64,000 bases of DNA from Emticicia sp037153985 (GCF_037153985.1 NZ_JBBAYI010000007.1:239872-303871), one strand, 5' to 3'; shown: positions 32,286 to 40,661, counted from the first letter of the stretch. Made by a program: numbers and translations. The notes: generated from the letters alone by a model not told the origin.

Positions 32286-32317
32286 AAAAAAGCCTTAAAG
32301 CTCAACTTTAAGGCTTA
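32286..32317 (-). terminator. Terminator after the element-gene remnant
   Basis: AGCCTTAAAG (32291-32300), a 5-base loop and CTTTAAGGCT (32306-32315), with seven T following on the minus strand. It repeats the gene-tail-plus-terminator arrangement seen after the zinc-finger gene at 21431. Confidence 0.78.
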
Positions 32318-32341
32318 TATACAAAAGGATTACTTTAAGAT

Positions 32342-32404
32342 TTATTCAGTCAAAATTTCTACCCCATAAATTTCTTTATTATCAACAAAGCGATTAGGGA
32401 AAAC
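32342..32404 (-). pseudogene. Remnant tail of the zinc-finger element gene (copy 2)
   Basis: In one frame the minus strand reads VFPNRFVDNKEIYGVEILTE then TAA, against VLPNRFVDGKDIYGTEVLEA at the end of the intact gene (21483). Upstream of it there is an in-frame TAA and then the end of the second integrase. Only about 20 codons remain. Confidence 0.75.
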
Positions 32405-32417
32405 TTAGGGTATTCAT

Positions 32418-33563
32418 TTAATAACAAAAATCAAAAATAGCCCTATCTAAAAACAAGCCTATCTTTTTTAAGTAAATCTCTGTTGTGGCTAGGCTTTTAT
32501 GTCGGTTAATTCGCTGAATCATTTTAATGTCCATACCAGCCAGATAAGCATGGATATTACCCGTATGTTTCCAAGCGTACAACGTAGTGATTCTTTCTTT
32601 ATATATCTCCAATTCTTTCAAAACCTGTTTATGCTCAGTTGTGGCATAGTTAGCTGATAATTTATCAGTCGATGGTGTTAGATTCTTTCCAAAAAGATAA
32701 AATGAAGCCGGATAATTGAGTAGTTTATTTTCTTCGATTAAATCATATAATGGCTTAAGAATCGGGATAACATCAAGCGTATTAGTTTTTGATACTTCAC
32801 CTTTTACTTTGATGGTTCTTAACCTCAGGTCAATATCTCCCACTTTGAGATGAATTAATTCTTTAGGTCTCAGAAAAGCATAAAATATAAATCTTGTAAA
32901 GAGGTATAATCTGTAATTATGCTTTTTCAAGTAGTTTTCAATGGCTTGTTTTTCGTAGTCATTGAAGGGGGGGTTGAAATCACCATCGGCTTTATTAATA
33001 TTTAATCTGATGCCAGTAAACGGATTAGAAGCTATTATTTTTTTTCTATTAGCTTCTGAAAAAGTGGCTTTCAGATGGTTGAGCGTATTCTTTACAGTGT
33101 TCGGATTGTAAGCAGTGGCAAAAGACTCAAAAAAGGTATTAACCAAGTCTTGATTAATTTCATTCATTTGATTGATTCTGACTTGCTTGAGGAACTTGCA
33201 TAAATGGTACACAGAAGTTTTGTAAGTACTTTTTGATTTGTCACGTAATCTCATACCCTGAATTAATTGCACTAAGGTTGTTTGTATTTGAGCGGTTACA
33301 ATAGGGAGTTGCTGAGCTTGTTTTTGAGCTTTATTGAATTGTTCAATAATTTTAACAATTTTCTTTTCGGCTACTTTGTAACGTTGTTTGTGATTTAATT
33401 TAGATGAAATCCATTGTATTTTACGGCTTTTAGTGTTCAGTACGGAGTCTTTTATATAATACTCAATATACCATCTTTTGGAATGGTCACCAGCATAATC
33501 TTTGAGAATAGGCTTAGTAATAGATAAAAAAAGAGTTGTCTTATTTTTTGTAAATGTGTTCAT
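32418..33563 (-). CDS. Second tyrosine recombinase (integrase)
   Basis: A 381-residue recombinase. The N-terminus is an arm-binding segment (LFLSITKPILKDYAG, WYIEYYIKD), and residues about 95-200 form the SAM-like core-binding domain (STYKTSVYHLCKFLKQVR). In the catalytic domain box I has the Arg in FLRPKELIHL, the beta-hairpin Lys is in VSKTN, box II is degenerate (YAWKHTGNIHAY, Arg replaced by Lys), and RHKSLATTEIYLKKIG gives the late His and the nucleophile Tyr. It differs from the tRNA-Leu integrase and belongs to the second block. Its tail runs into the copy-2 remnant. Confidence 0.88.
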   Translation of the reverse strand: MNTFTKNKTTLFLSITKPILKDYAGDHSKRWYIEYYIKDSVLNTKSRKIQWISSKLNHKQRYKVAEKKIVKIIEQFNKAQKQAQQLPIVTAQIQTTLVQLIQGMRLRDKSKSTYKTSVYHLCKFLKQVRINQMNEINQDLVNTFFESFATAYNPNTVKNTLNHLKATFSEANRKKIIASNPFTGIRLNINKADGDFNPPFNDYEKQAIENYLKKHNYRLYLFTRFIFYAFLRPKELIHLKVGDIDLRLRTIKVKGEVSKTNTLDVIPILKPLYDLIEENKLLNYPASFYLFGKNLTPSTDKLSANYATTEHKQVLKELEIYKERITTLYAWKHTGNIHAYLAGMDIKMIQRINRHKSLATTEIYLKKIGLFLDRAIFDFCY

Positions 33564-33581
33564 CTAATGCAATATTGGATT

Positions 33582-33616
33582 CTTGAACAGCCTTAAATTA
33601 TCTTAAGGCTGTCAAG
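33582..33616. repeat. Stem-loop between remnant copy 1 and the second integrase
   Basis: CAGCCTTAA (33588-33596) pairs with TTAAGGCTG (33603-33611), extended by CTTG/CAAG with one bulge. It is the counterpart of the terminators after the other two copies of this gene tail, but has no T run. Confidence 0.5.
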
Positions 33617-33631
33617 GATGCTGATTAAAAA

Positions 33632-33744
33632 TTATTGACCGATATTTTCCACTCCCTAAATATCTTTCCCATCGATAAACCTATTAGGCAGAACTTTAAA
33701 TTATCTATTCAATAACAACAGCCAAAGCAATTTAAGCGGTGTTT
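33632..33744 (-). pseudogene. Remnants: integrase tail plus zinc-finger gene tail (copy 1)
   Basis: On the minus strand 33744-33709 reads KHRLNCFGCCY then TGA, resembling the end of the second integrase (FDFCY then stop). It is followed by 33700-33632, reading FKVLPNRFIDGKDI, then a nonsense TAG and GVENIGQ then TAA, which matches the end of the zinc-finger gene with one internal stop. The unit integrase-tail, zinc-finger-tail, stem-loop is thus present twice, once here and once at the end of the intact second integrase. Confidence 0.65.
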
Positions 33745-33750
33745 ATGGCA

Positions 33751-33788
33751 ACGCATTTTCGGCTAAAACAAAACGCGTTTCGGCTAAA
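33751..33788. promoter_or_regulatory. Direct repeats with 21-bp period, probable AraC-type operator
   Basis: ACGCATTTTCGGCTAAA (33751-33767) and ACGCGTTTCGGCTAAA (33773-33788). The shared TTTCGGCTAAA units start 21 bp apart, two helical turns, typical for AraC-family binding. They lie 50-90 bp before the SDR gene, whose operon encodes an AraC-type regulator. Confidence 0.55.
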
Positions 33789-33838
33789 TCTGTTTTTAAA
33801 AGCTGTTGCAACTTTGCATCAACAAAAAACAGAAGAAA

Positions 33839-34570
33839 ATGGACTTAAAAAATAGTACTATCCTGATTACCGGCGGAACCAGCGGAATCGGTTTAGAGTT
33901 TGTCAGACAACTCACTGCCCACGGGGCAAATATTATCGTAACGGGGCGTAACCCTGAGGCCTTGAACGATACAAAAAAGATGTTTCCGGCTGTTAAAACA
34001 TTTCAGAGCGATGTAAGTAACCCGCAAGACATTGAACAACTTTGTGAGCGTGTTACGGCACAATTCCCTGAGTTGAATATCATTATTAATAATGCGGGTA
34101 TCATGCGGGAAATAAACCTGCTTGACTCCTCAAAAGATTTACAGAATATAACCCGCGAAATTGACACCAATTTATCAGGAACCATCCAGATGGTGCATCA
34201 GTTTTTACCTCATCTGCAAAAGCAAAAATCATCGGCAGTTGTCAATGTTTCATCGGCTATTGCGTTTATGGGTTATGCCATTGCACCAATATATAGTGCC
34301 TCAAAAGCTGGCGTTCATACCTATACGAAAGTTCTACGGGCGCAACTCAAGAAAACAAATGTAAAGGTTTTTGAAGTAATACCACCGGGCGTTACAACAC
34401 CTCTGCAAAAGGATTTTGAACATCAGCCCAACCCCAGCCAGATGATGAACGTTGAGAAAATGGTAGCGGTAGCTATAAAAGGAATTTTAAACGACAAGCC
34501 GGAAATAAAACCCGGATTAAGCAAAGTGGTAAAATTCATGAGCAGATTTATGCCTGATTTCGTATATTAA
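33839..34570 (+). CDS. Short-chain dehydrogenase/reductase
   Basis: A 243-residue NAD(P)-dependent oxidoreductase of the classical SDR family. The start is the ATG at 33839 (MDLKNSTILI), since the 11 codons before it precede the strand that begins the fold. Motifs: GGTSGIG for the cofactor, NNAG, and the catalytic triad in VSSAIAFMGY...IYSASKAG (Ser, Tyr, Lys). It resembles DltE-like SDRs. The substrate is unknown. It is the first gene of an operon with a DoxX-like membrane protein (29 bp gap) and an AraC regulator (5 bp gap). Confidence 0.92.
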   Translation: MDLKNSTILITGGTSGIGLEFVRQLTAHGANIIVTGRNPEALNDTKKMFPAVKTFQSDVSNPQDIEQLCERVTAQFPELNIIINNAGIMREINLLDSSKDLQNITREIDTNLSGTIQMVHQFLPHLQKQKSSAVVNVSSAIAFMGYAIAPIYSASKAGVHTYTKVLRAQLKKTNVKVFEVIPPGVTTPLQKDFEHQPNPSQMMNVEKMVAVAIKGILNDKPEIKPGLSKVVKFMSRFMPDFVY

Positions 34571-34599
34571 CAGCAAACAACTATAAAACTACATTAAAC

Positions 34600-34953
34600 A
34601 TGGTAAAGAATATCATTTCCTTAGTGCTATTGTTGGTTTCAGTGGCACTAAGTTTTAAACACGGTTGGGATACGTTCAATTATAAAAATAATCCTGACGC
34701 ATCCAGAATGATGGCTGAATTAGGAATTAACGAATCGTTTGTGCCTTATTTCGGTGCTTTAACCGTTATAATCGGTATCTTGTTGCTCATTCCTCAGACT
34801 TTTTTTCTGGGTAACCTTCTCAATGCAATATCTATTCTTCTTATTATGGCTTTGTCGTTGCAAGGCGGTAATTATAAAACGGCATTAATAGAAATTCCGT
34901 TTTTGGTTATACCGCTGGTCATGATTTGGTTGAAATATCCGTTTAAAAACTAA
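34600..34953 (+). CDS. DoxX-like membrane protein
   Basis: A 117-residue protein with four hydrophobic helices: about 3-19, 48-66 (YFGALTVIIGILLLIP), 70-88 (LGNLLNAISILLIMALSL) and 96-112. Size and layout fit the DoxX/DoxX-like family. Function in this family is mostly unknown; some members support redox reactions at the membrane. It lies between the SDR and AraC genes in one operon, a combination met repeatedly in Bacteroidota, where such operons respond to stress or small molecules. Confidence 0.75.
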   Translation: MVKNIISLVLLLVSVALSFKHGWDTFNYKNNPDASRMMAELGINESFVPYFGALTVIIGILLLIPQTFFLGNLLNAISILLIMALSLQGGNYKTALIEIPFLVIPLVMIWLKYPFKN

Positions 34954-34958
34954 TAGAA

Positions 34959-35876
34959 ATGGCAACCCCCAAACCATTAAGAATTAAAACCATTACCGAA
35001 GGACACCGGATATTGGGTTTACCAAAGCCCGAGCATCCACTCATTAGTGTCTTGAATTATGCGGCCCTGCAAATGCCTGAAAATACCGAAGAACTAAGCG
35101 TAATGTTTGATTTTTATTATATTTCGCTGAAAAGAGGCTTTCGGAATAAACTGTTTTACGGCCAACAAACGTATGATTTTGATGAAGGAATGATGTATTT
35201 TGTTGCTCCTGCCCAGCTATTGAGAGGGGCGGGGCCAAGCCCTGAAGATGACCTCTCAGGCTGGATTCTACTCATTCATCCTGACCTTTTATGGGGTACT
35301 TCGCTGGCTAAAAAAATAAAACAGTATGAGTTCTTTAGCTATGCCGTAAACGAAGCCCTGTTTTTGTCGGATAAAGAAGAGACTCTTATCAATGGTATTA
35401 TCGAAAATATCAGGACAGAATACCATAGCAATATCGACAGGTTCAGTCAGGATATTCTTGTGTCACACCTGGAAACGCTACTGAATTATGCCGAACGTTT
35501 TTACCAGCGGCAGTTCATTACCCGTAAGAAAAGTAATCATCAGGTGCTTGAACGATTGGAAAAACTCCTTTCCGATTACTTTAACAGCGAAGATTTAGTG
35601 ACCAAAGGTTTACCAACCGTACAGTATATCTCAGATAATTTAAACGTTTCGGCGGGTTATCTGAGAGGTTTGCTTAAAACCCTGACCGGACAAAGTACCC
35701 AGCAACACATTCATGAAAAACTGATTGAAAAAGCCAAAGAAAAACTATCAACCACCGATTTAACAGTCAGCGAAATAGCCTATGATTTGGGTTTTGAACA
35801 TTTGCAGTCGTTCAGTAAGTTGTTTAAATCAAAAACTAATGTTTCTCCTTTAGAATTTCGGCAGGCGTTTAACTGA
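34959..35876 (+). CDS. AraC-family transcriptional regulator
   Basis: A 305-residue regulator. The N-terminal half is a cupin-like sensing domain (residues about 20-170, with FDFYYISLKRGFRNKLFYG). The C-terminal 100 residues hold the two helix-turn-helix units of the AraC/XylS domain: TVQYISDNLNVSAGYLRGLLK and LTVSEIAYDLGFEHLQSFSKLFK, followed by NVSPLEFRQAF. It is the last gene of the SDR-DoxX operon, and the 21-bp-spaced direct repeats before that operon are a good candidate for its binding site, suggesting autoregulation. Confidence 0.92.
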   Translation: MATPKPLRIKTITEGHRILGLPKPEHPLISVLNYAALQMPENTEELSVMFDFYYISLKRGFRNKLFYGQQTYDFDEGMMYFVAPAQLLRGAGPSPEDDLSGWILLIHPDLLWGTSLAKKIKQYEFFSYAVNEALFLSDKEETLINGIIENIRTEYHSNIDRFSQDILVSHLETLLNYAERFYQRQFITRKKSNHQVLERLEKLLSDYFNSEDLVTKGLPTVQYISDNLNVSAGYLRGLLKTLTGQSTQQHIHEKLIEKAKEKLSTTDLTVSEIAYDLGFEHLQSFSKLFKSKTNVSPLEFRQAFN

Positions 35877-36011
35877 GGCTTCTTTCATAGTTTTCTTAAA
35901 ATAGCCTCTGTTTTTCTAAGGCAGTATCAGTCAGTAAACCTCAATAATTGCTTCTTTGTATTTATATGAGTTACTTTGCCTGTGCAAATAACAATAATTC
36001 ATAACAACGCT

Positions 36012-36275
36012 ATGGAAAAAATGCCCAATACTCAGGATTACGCTAAAATGACTCTTGAAGAATTAATGGAAGAAGAGAAGAAAATGAAATCGCAACGAAT
36101 CATAACTGCCCTATTCATAGGTTTTCTGATTGGCATTGCAGTTTATTCTGCTGTATACAAAGGATTTGTACTTACTGTTATTTTACTAGTAGTAGTTTTT
36201 TTAATTGGCCGCAGGCATTCACAATCATTGAAAAATATTCAGGCAGAAATAAACCGCAGGAATAATGCGCAGTAG
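36012..36275 (+). CDS. Small two-helix membrane protein (87 aa)
   Basis: A protein starting MEKMPNTQDYAKMTLEELME at the ATG at 36012; a longer frame from 35976 would add 12 poor residues. A charged amphipathic helix of about 30 residues comes first, then two membrane segments (about 34-50, ITALFIGFLIGIAVYSA, and 55-73, FVLTVILLVVVFLIG) and a basic polar tail. No catalytic motif is visible. It stands alone with a possible -7 element TTACTTTG at 35971-35978. The function is unknown. Confidence 0.6.
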   Translation: MEKMPNTQDYAKMTLEELMEEEKKMKSQRIITALFIGFLIGIAVYSAVYKGFVLTVILLVVVFLIGRRHSQSLKNIQAEINRRNNAQ

Positions 36276-36335
36276 GTCTTTGGGCAATTTTCTGTTAGCT
36301 TTAGTACCATAGATTTACTTATCCATGAATGCTAG

Positions 36336-36491
36336 TCATTGTTTTAGCATTCTTTCAAAACTATCTTTGTGCTTCTCTACTGCTTCTATCAAATGAAACT
36401 TTACGTAGGTTTTGCCTTTAGGGTAAGGCTCAGGAAGCCCCGTTTCATCTTTGATTAATTCGTTTTTATAAAAAACTATTGCTACAATCAT
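36336..36491 (-). CDS. Possible small protein or gene fragment (51 aa)
   Basis: The minus-strand frame from the ATG ending at 36491 reads MIVAIVFYKNELIKDETGLP and ends EAVEKHKDSFERMLKQ. Its balanced composition (ETGLPEPYPKGKTYVKFHLI) looks like real protein rather than chance AT-rich sequence. An in-frame stop lies a few codons before the ATG. It may be an intact small gene or the last exon-like fragment of a lost gene. No neighbour shares its strand. Confidence 0.35.
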   Translation of the reverse strand: MIVAIVFYKNELIKDETGLPEPYPKGKTYVKFHLIEAVEKHKDSFERMLKQ

Positions 36492-36545
36492 GCTAATTTG
36501 AGGGCGTTTTTATAACATTAGCACGTAAGACAAATGAAACTGTTA

Positions 36546-36583
36546 TATACTGAAACAGATTTCCATACAGCTATTTCAGTATA
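36546..36583. repeat. Inverted repeat sharing a 13-mer with 40623-40661
   Basis: TATACTGAAA (36546-36555) pairs with TTTCAGTATA (36574-36583). The 13 bases ACTGAAACAGATT (36549-36561) also occur at 40627-40639 in another hairpin. It lies upstream of a sugar isomerase-like gene. Confidence 0.45.
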
Positions 36584-36713
36584 AGACAATTCAAAGAAAA
36601 AACTATATATTTCTTTATTGTCTTTTTTTTAGATATTGAGAATAGTTTCCTACTTTTGCTTTCGGAATGAGATAAATGCTCATAATTACGTACCCTCTAA
36701 AAACTCTTATCAA

Positions 36714-37583
36714 ATGAAAAATGTACTTTTTTTTAGGCTTTTAGGTCTAACCATTTTGATGTCGGTGAGCTTATCTGTTTTCTCTCAGAAGAAATCAGGA
36801 GGTATGACCCTCTATACGGTTCGCAATGAAATGGGCAAAGACCCTAAAGCTACCTTGAAGCAAGTGGCAGACCTCGGTTATAAATATATAGAAGCAGTAG
36901 ATTATAAAGATGGCAAATTTTATGGAATGGCTCCTGACGAATTTAAATCTTACCTGAAAAGTTTGGGCCTTAAGCCTATTTCGGTTCACATGGGGTCTAT
37001 GACGCTAGATAACGCCGACAAACTTGTAGCAGACGTAAAAGCTGCCGGTTTTAAATATTTTGTAGCACCGGTGCCACCAATGGGCATGTTTAAATTTGAT
37101 GCCAAAGCCAGAAGTCTGACAATGGACCCTGATGTTGAAAAACTAGCCAATATCCTGAACACAATAGCACACAAAGCAAAAGATGCCGGATTGGAATTTC
37201 TGTACCACAACCATAATTTTGAGTTTGAAAAGAATAAAGACGGAATAGTACCGATAGATTATCTACTTGAGCACCTTGACCCTAAATACGTAAATTTTCA
37301 GATGGATTTGTATTGGGTAACTAAAGCGGGCGTTGACCCTGTGGATTATTTCAAGAAATATCCGGGTCGTTTTAAAATGTGGCATGTAAAAGATATGGAT
37401 TCCCAAGAGCGTTTTGCACCAGTTGGGCAAGGAAAAATAGATTTCAAACGGATTCTGGCTAATAAGAAACTATCAGGTATGAAATACTACATAGTAGAAC
37501 AAGACCAGACTTTCGACGGCATGAAACCATTCGAAGCTCTTAAACTCAGCAAAGAAGGTTTAAAGAAATTTGGGTTTAACTGA
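36714..37583 (+). CDS. Secreted sugar phosphate isomerase/epimerase-like protein
   Basis: A 289-residue TIM-barrel protein of the xylose-isomerase-like/AP-endonuclease 2 superfamily. The start is the ATG at 36714, giving a signal peptide (MKNVLFFRLLGLTILMSVSL through VFSQ); the frame upstream of it is out of character. The barrel shows GMTLYTVRNEM, ADLGYKYIEAVDY, FLYHNHNFEFEK, FQMDLYWVTKAGVDP and MWHVKDMD, with His, Glu and Asp metal ligands in the usual strands. It is predicted to work in the periplasm on a sugar derivative. A -7 element TACTTTTG (36651-36658) lies upstream and a hairpin terminator follows. Confidence 0.88.
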   Translation: MKNVLFFRLLGLTILMSVSLSVFSQKKSGGMTLYTVRNEMGKDPKATLKQVADLGYKYIEAVDYKDGKFYGMAPDEFKSYLKSLGLKPISVHMGSMTLDNADKLVADVKAAGFKYFVAPVPPMGMFKFDAKARSLTMDPDVEKLANILNTIAHKAKDAGLEFLYHNHNFEFEKNKDGIVPIDYLLEHLDPKYVNFQMDLYWVTKAGVDPVDYFKKYPGRFKMWHVKDMDSQERFAPVGQGKIDFKRILANKKLSGMKYYIVEQDQTFDGMKPFEALKLSKEGLKKFGFN

Positions 37584-37614
37584 TAAATATACAATGCAGA
37601 TTTGCATTAAATAC

Positions 37615-37661
37615 TTGGTCCTGAAACTGGTATCTTTAAACCAATTTCAGGACCAAACTTT
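37615..37661 (+). terminator. Terminator of the secreted isomerase gene
   Basis: A 12-bp stem TTGGTCCTGAAA (37615-37626) with its complement (37645-37656), plus an inner TGGT/ACCA stem, followed by a T run. Confidence 0.8.
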
Positions 37662-37763
37662 TTAATTGGAAAATGGCTTTTGAAACTAAGCTCTTATGCC
37701 GATTAATGTGCCTATTTTTATATTAATCTCTACCAAAACACTCAAAAAACTGTTGATTTGACT

Positions 37764-38306
37764 TTAATCCTTTGTAAAGTCAACGTTAGATATATCTCCA
37801 GCCCTAAATGACCATTCCATGTGTTTATTTAAATCTTGTCGTAAAAACATATTTAATTGCGCTGTATGATGTTGCGTGTGTCTTAGGTTATAAAGTAGAA
37901 TTTCCAAAATCGGATAATCCATATCATTAGGGTCGTCGCCTTCTTTAAACCTTTCATTTAGTTTTTCGTCAGTCAAAGACTCAATAAGTTGCTTACATTT
38001 ATTACGGCTTTGGTTAAGATATCCCACAATTTCTTGTTTACTGTAATCTCTGTCAGGTATTAAATTATCAATAGCGTCTTTGGGTCTTGCTTCCGGTTCC
38101 TTATCTGTAAAAGAAAGGAGCGGTAAAAAATCTTTGGGTGGAAGTGTCAAATAGTAGTCTAAAAAAATTGTACTATGAAACGCAATATAGTAAAACCGTC
38201 GATTGGTCGAAAAATAGTTTTCAGGACAATTGGAAATTACATTTATGAGCATATCAATACTCGCTCCCAACTGATTCCATAATACTTGTCTTAGGTTTTT
38301 GTCCAT
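37764..38306 (-). CDS. DinB-family protein
   Basis: A 180-residue four-helix protein of the DinB/YfiT superfamily, where three histidines usually bind a metal ion used in thiol-dependent or other transfer reactions. One ligand candidate is in RFYYIAFHSTIFLDYYL and two more in NLRHTQHHTAQLN. The mid-protein region (SKQEIVGYLNQSRNKCKQLI) is the third helix. The gene stands alone on the minus strand. Substrate and role are unknown; family members include bacillithiol S-transferases, but Bacteroidota homologues are mostly uncharacterised. Confidence 0.8.
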   Translation of the reverse strand: MDKNLRQVLWNQLGASIDMLINVISNCPENYFSTNRRFYYIAFHSTIFLDYYLTLPPKDFLPLLSFTDKEPEARPKDAIDNLIPDRDYSKQEIVGYLNQSRNKCKQLIESLTDEKLNERFKEGDDPNDMDYPILEILLYNLRHTQHHTAQLNMFLRQDLNKHMEWSFRAGDISNVDFTKD

Positions 38307-38497
38307 CTATTAATAATTTGATTTTTGTTTATGGTTATTTTCTGAAAACCAACCCAGCAGTAAGGTTTTATTTTTATTCAGAAAAGGTTTCCAAACAGAT
38401 AACCCATGAAATTACCTGCTATTGCATCCTTTTTGAATTTATATATTTTCTCTCCTATTTGAAATGATTTTGCCATTTTTGTTATTTCATTAATATT

Positions 38498-38528
38498 TTT
38501 GAATAGTTTGGATATATAATTTATCTTG
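38498..38528 (+). promoter_or_regulatory. Possible promoter of the M13 peptidase gene
   Basis: TTTG (38498-38501), 19 bp, then TTATCTTG (38521-38528), a two-mismatch -7 element. The same TTATCTTG octamer precedes the secreted protein gene at 59008 (58950-58957). The leader would be about 65 bases. Confidence 0.4.
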
Positions 38529-38601
38529 CGTTGAGTATTCAAAAATACCTAATAACTTGTTAAAACAAAAACACTCTAATCAACAACCCGACAAACAAAA
38601 C

Positions 38602-40614
38602 ATGAAAAAAATCTTTCCTCTTTCTTTCATTCTCTTATTGGCTTTAGTTAGTGCGCAACCTGCATTGGCGCAGAAAGTGCATATTACTGATATTGACCCA
38701 AGCGTCAAACCCGGTGATGATTTCTTTATGTATGTAAATGGCAAATGGTACAATTCAGTCGAGATTCCGTCTACTCAGACAGGAGTAGGCTCATATTCAT
38801 TCATGAATTTTCCGCAACGTATCCGTATGCAGGGTATTCTTGATAGCGTTTCGGCTACTAAAAGTCCGGCGGGTAGCATTGGCCAGAAAGTAGGAGATTT
38901 TTATGCGTCGGGGCTAGATGTTGCCACCATCAACAAACGAGGCTATGAACCCATAAAGCCCTTGCTTAAAAGCATTGACGGTATCAAAGATGTGTCATCG
39001 CTGATGAAATTTGTTACAGGGCAACAGAAGATGAACAATTACTCAATTATCGGGTTTCGTGTTGGTCCTGATATTAAAAATAGTGCCATCAATATCGTGA
39101 ATCTGAGCCAGACAGGCATCGGGCTGCCCGAAAGAGATTATTATTTCAGAACCGACTCTTCTACTCTCGGCATTCAGAAAGCATATACAGCCTACCTGAC
39201 TAAATTATTCGTACTATCTGGCACCGAGCCATCAGCAGCGGCTAAAATGGCATCAGCCGCTTATGCAATTGAGAAAGAACTGGCGGCCTCACACAAAACC
39301 AACATTGAACGCAGAAATGTACAGGCCAATTACAATAAATTGAAATTGTCGGAAATTGTTGCCAAGCAACCTAACATCGGTTGGGATGCTTATTTCAAAG
39401 GGTTAGGCTTAAAGGTAGACACCCTGAATATGCAACAACCAGCCTATTATGACCGTCTGAACGCCTTACTCGCTTCGGCATCTATCGAAGACTGGAAAGC
39501 CTATTTAAAAGCAAAATCGCTAACGGCCTACGCCGATTTACTTAGCGAACCATTTAGCAAGGCATCTTTCGAATACTCGAAAATTCTGACAGGGCAGGCT
39601 ACACAAAAACCACGTGGCGAAGAAATAACCGAGGCCGTTGACCGTTCGCTTGGGCATTTGCTAGCACAATTATATGTAAAAAAATATTTTCCTGAAGAAG
39701 CCAAAAAACGGATGCGTATATTGGTAGATAACCTCAAAACCGCTTTTGAAGCCCGTATTACCCGCCTCGATTGGATGAGCGACTCCACCAAAGCTAAAGC
39801 TAAAGAAAAACTTTATGCCTTTACCGAAAAAATCGGGTATCCTGATAAGTGGAGAGATTACTCGGCTGTAAAAATTAATCGTGGCACCTACTTCGAAAAC
39901 CGTCTGGCTACCAGTCAGAACGATTTCAATTATATGGTATCCAAATTAGGTAAAGCCGTTGACCGCACCGAATGGGGTACTACGCCACCAACCGTAACGG
40001 CCTATAATAATCCACCGCTAAATGAAATTGTGTTTCCGGCGGGTATTTTGCAACCACCATATTTTGATTTAAACGCCGACGATGCCCTTAATTATGGAGG
40101 CATAGGCATGGTGATTGGTCATGAAATTACACACTCATTCGACGACCAGGGCGCACAATACGACAAAGTTGGTAATGTTAAAAACTGGTGGAAAGCAGAT
40201 GACTTTAAGAAGTTCAAAGCCCGAACCCAACAGGTTATAGACCAGTATAATCAGTTTACGGTACTTGATTCGGTACATGTAAAAGGAGCATTAACCGTCG
40301 GAGAAAATACGGCCGATATTGCAGGAATCGCTATTGCATTTGATGCCTTTAAACTTACTGACCAATACAAGAATGGCGAAAAAATTGATGGATTTACACC
40401 TGAGCAGCGTTTCTTTATTTCAATTGCCAGAATATGGCGTGTTAAAACCAAAGATGCCTTTATGCGGATGTATGTAAACACTAATCCACACTCGCCAGCC
40501 AAATGGCGTGTAAACGGTCCTCTCATGAATTTTACGCCGTTCTATAAGGCATTTAATGTGCAACCCGGCGATAAAATGTATAAACCCGAAACTGAACGTA
40601 TTACGGTTTGGTAA
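38602..40614 (+). CDS. M13-family metalloendopeptidase (PepO-like)
   Basis: A 670-residue zinc endopeptidase of the neprilysin family, exported (signal MKKIFPLSFILLLALVSAQ through ALAQ). The start is the ATG at 38602; 15 codons upstream in frame would mask the signal. The N-terminal domain begins PSVKPGDDFFMYVNGKWY. The catalytic domain has NEIVFPAGILQPPYF, the zinc motif HEITH (residues 507-511) within GHEITHSFDDQGAQYD, the third ligand in ENTADIAG, and the substrate-binding end NPHSPAKWRVNGPL. It degrades small peptides in the periplasm. It is a single gene followed by a strong hairpin. Confidence 0.95.
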   Translation: MKKIFPLSFILLLALVSAQPALAQKVHITDIDPSVKPGDDFFMYVNGKWYNSVEIPSTQTGVGSYSFMNFPQRIRMQGILDSVSATKSPAGSIGQKVGDFYASGLDVATINKRGYEPIKPLLKSIDGIKDVSSLMKFVTGQQKMNNYSIIGFRVGPDIKNSAINIVNLSQTGIGLPERDYYFRTDSSTLGIQKAYTAYLTKLFVLSGTEPSAAAKMASAAYAIEKELAASHKTNIERRNVQANYNKLKLSEIVAKQPNIGWDAYFKGLGLKVDTLNMQQPAYYDRLNALLASASIEDWKAYLKAKSLTAYADLLSEPFSKASFEYSKILTGQATQKPRGEEITEAVDRSLGHLLAQLYVKKYFPEEAKKRMRILVDNLKTAFEARITRLDWMSDSTKAKAKEKLYAFTEKIGYPDKWRDYSAVKINRGTYFENRLATSQNDFNYMVSKLGKAVDRTEWGTTPPTVTAYNNPPLNEIVFPAGILQPPYFDLNADDALNYGGIGMVIGHEITHSFDDQGAQYDKVGNVKNWWKADDFKKFKARTQQVIDQYNQFTVLDSVHVKGALTVGENTADIAGIAIAFDAFKLTDQYKNGEKIDGFTPEQRFFISIARIWRVKTKDAFMRMYVNTNPHSPAKWRVNGPLMNFTPFYKAFNVQPGDKMYKPETERITVW

Positions 40615-40622
40615 ACATAAGC

Positions 40623-40661
40623 TACTACTGAAACAGATTGATAAAATCTGTTTCAGTAGTA
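40623..40661. repeat. 17-bp perfect hairpin after the M13 peptidase gene
   Basis: Arms at 40623-40639 and 40645-40661 pair perfectly around the loop GATAA. No T run follows, so it may be a stabilising 3' hairpin or a weak terminator. It shares the 13-mer ACTGAAACAGATT with 36549-36561. Confidence 0.6.

Larger units (their letters stand above)
26955..33744. mobile_element. Second accessory block: defence genes and second integrase
   Basis: This AT-rich block carries Shedu, a three-component ABC system and a tyrosine recombinase, all on the minus strand. Truncated tails of an element gene and of an integrase lie at its right edge. No third copy of the tRNA end was found near 33.7 kb, so the block's own attachment sites are unknown. 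It may be an older element in tandem with the tRNA-Leu one, now partly decayed. The right boundary is set by the last recognisable remnant and the left by the tRNA terminator; both are approximate. Confidence 0.5.

Noticed and set aside
33564..33838. Third copy of the tRNA-Leu 3' end as right boundary of the second block
   Set aside because: I looked for CTGGGTA-type sequence near the block's right edge and found none, so the block cannot be shown to use the same target.
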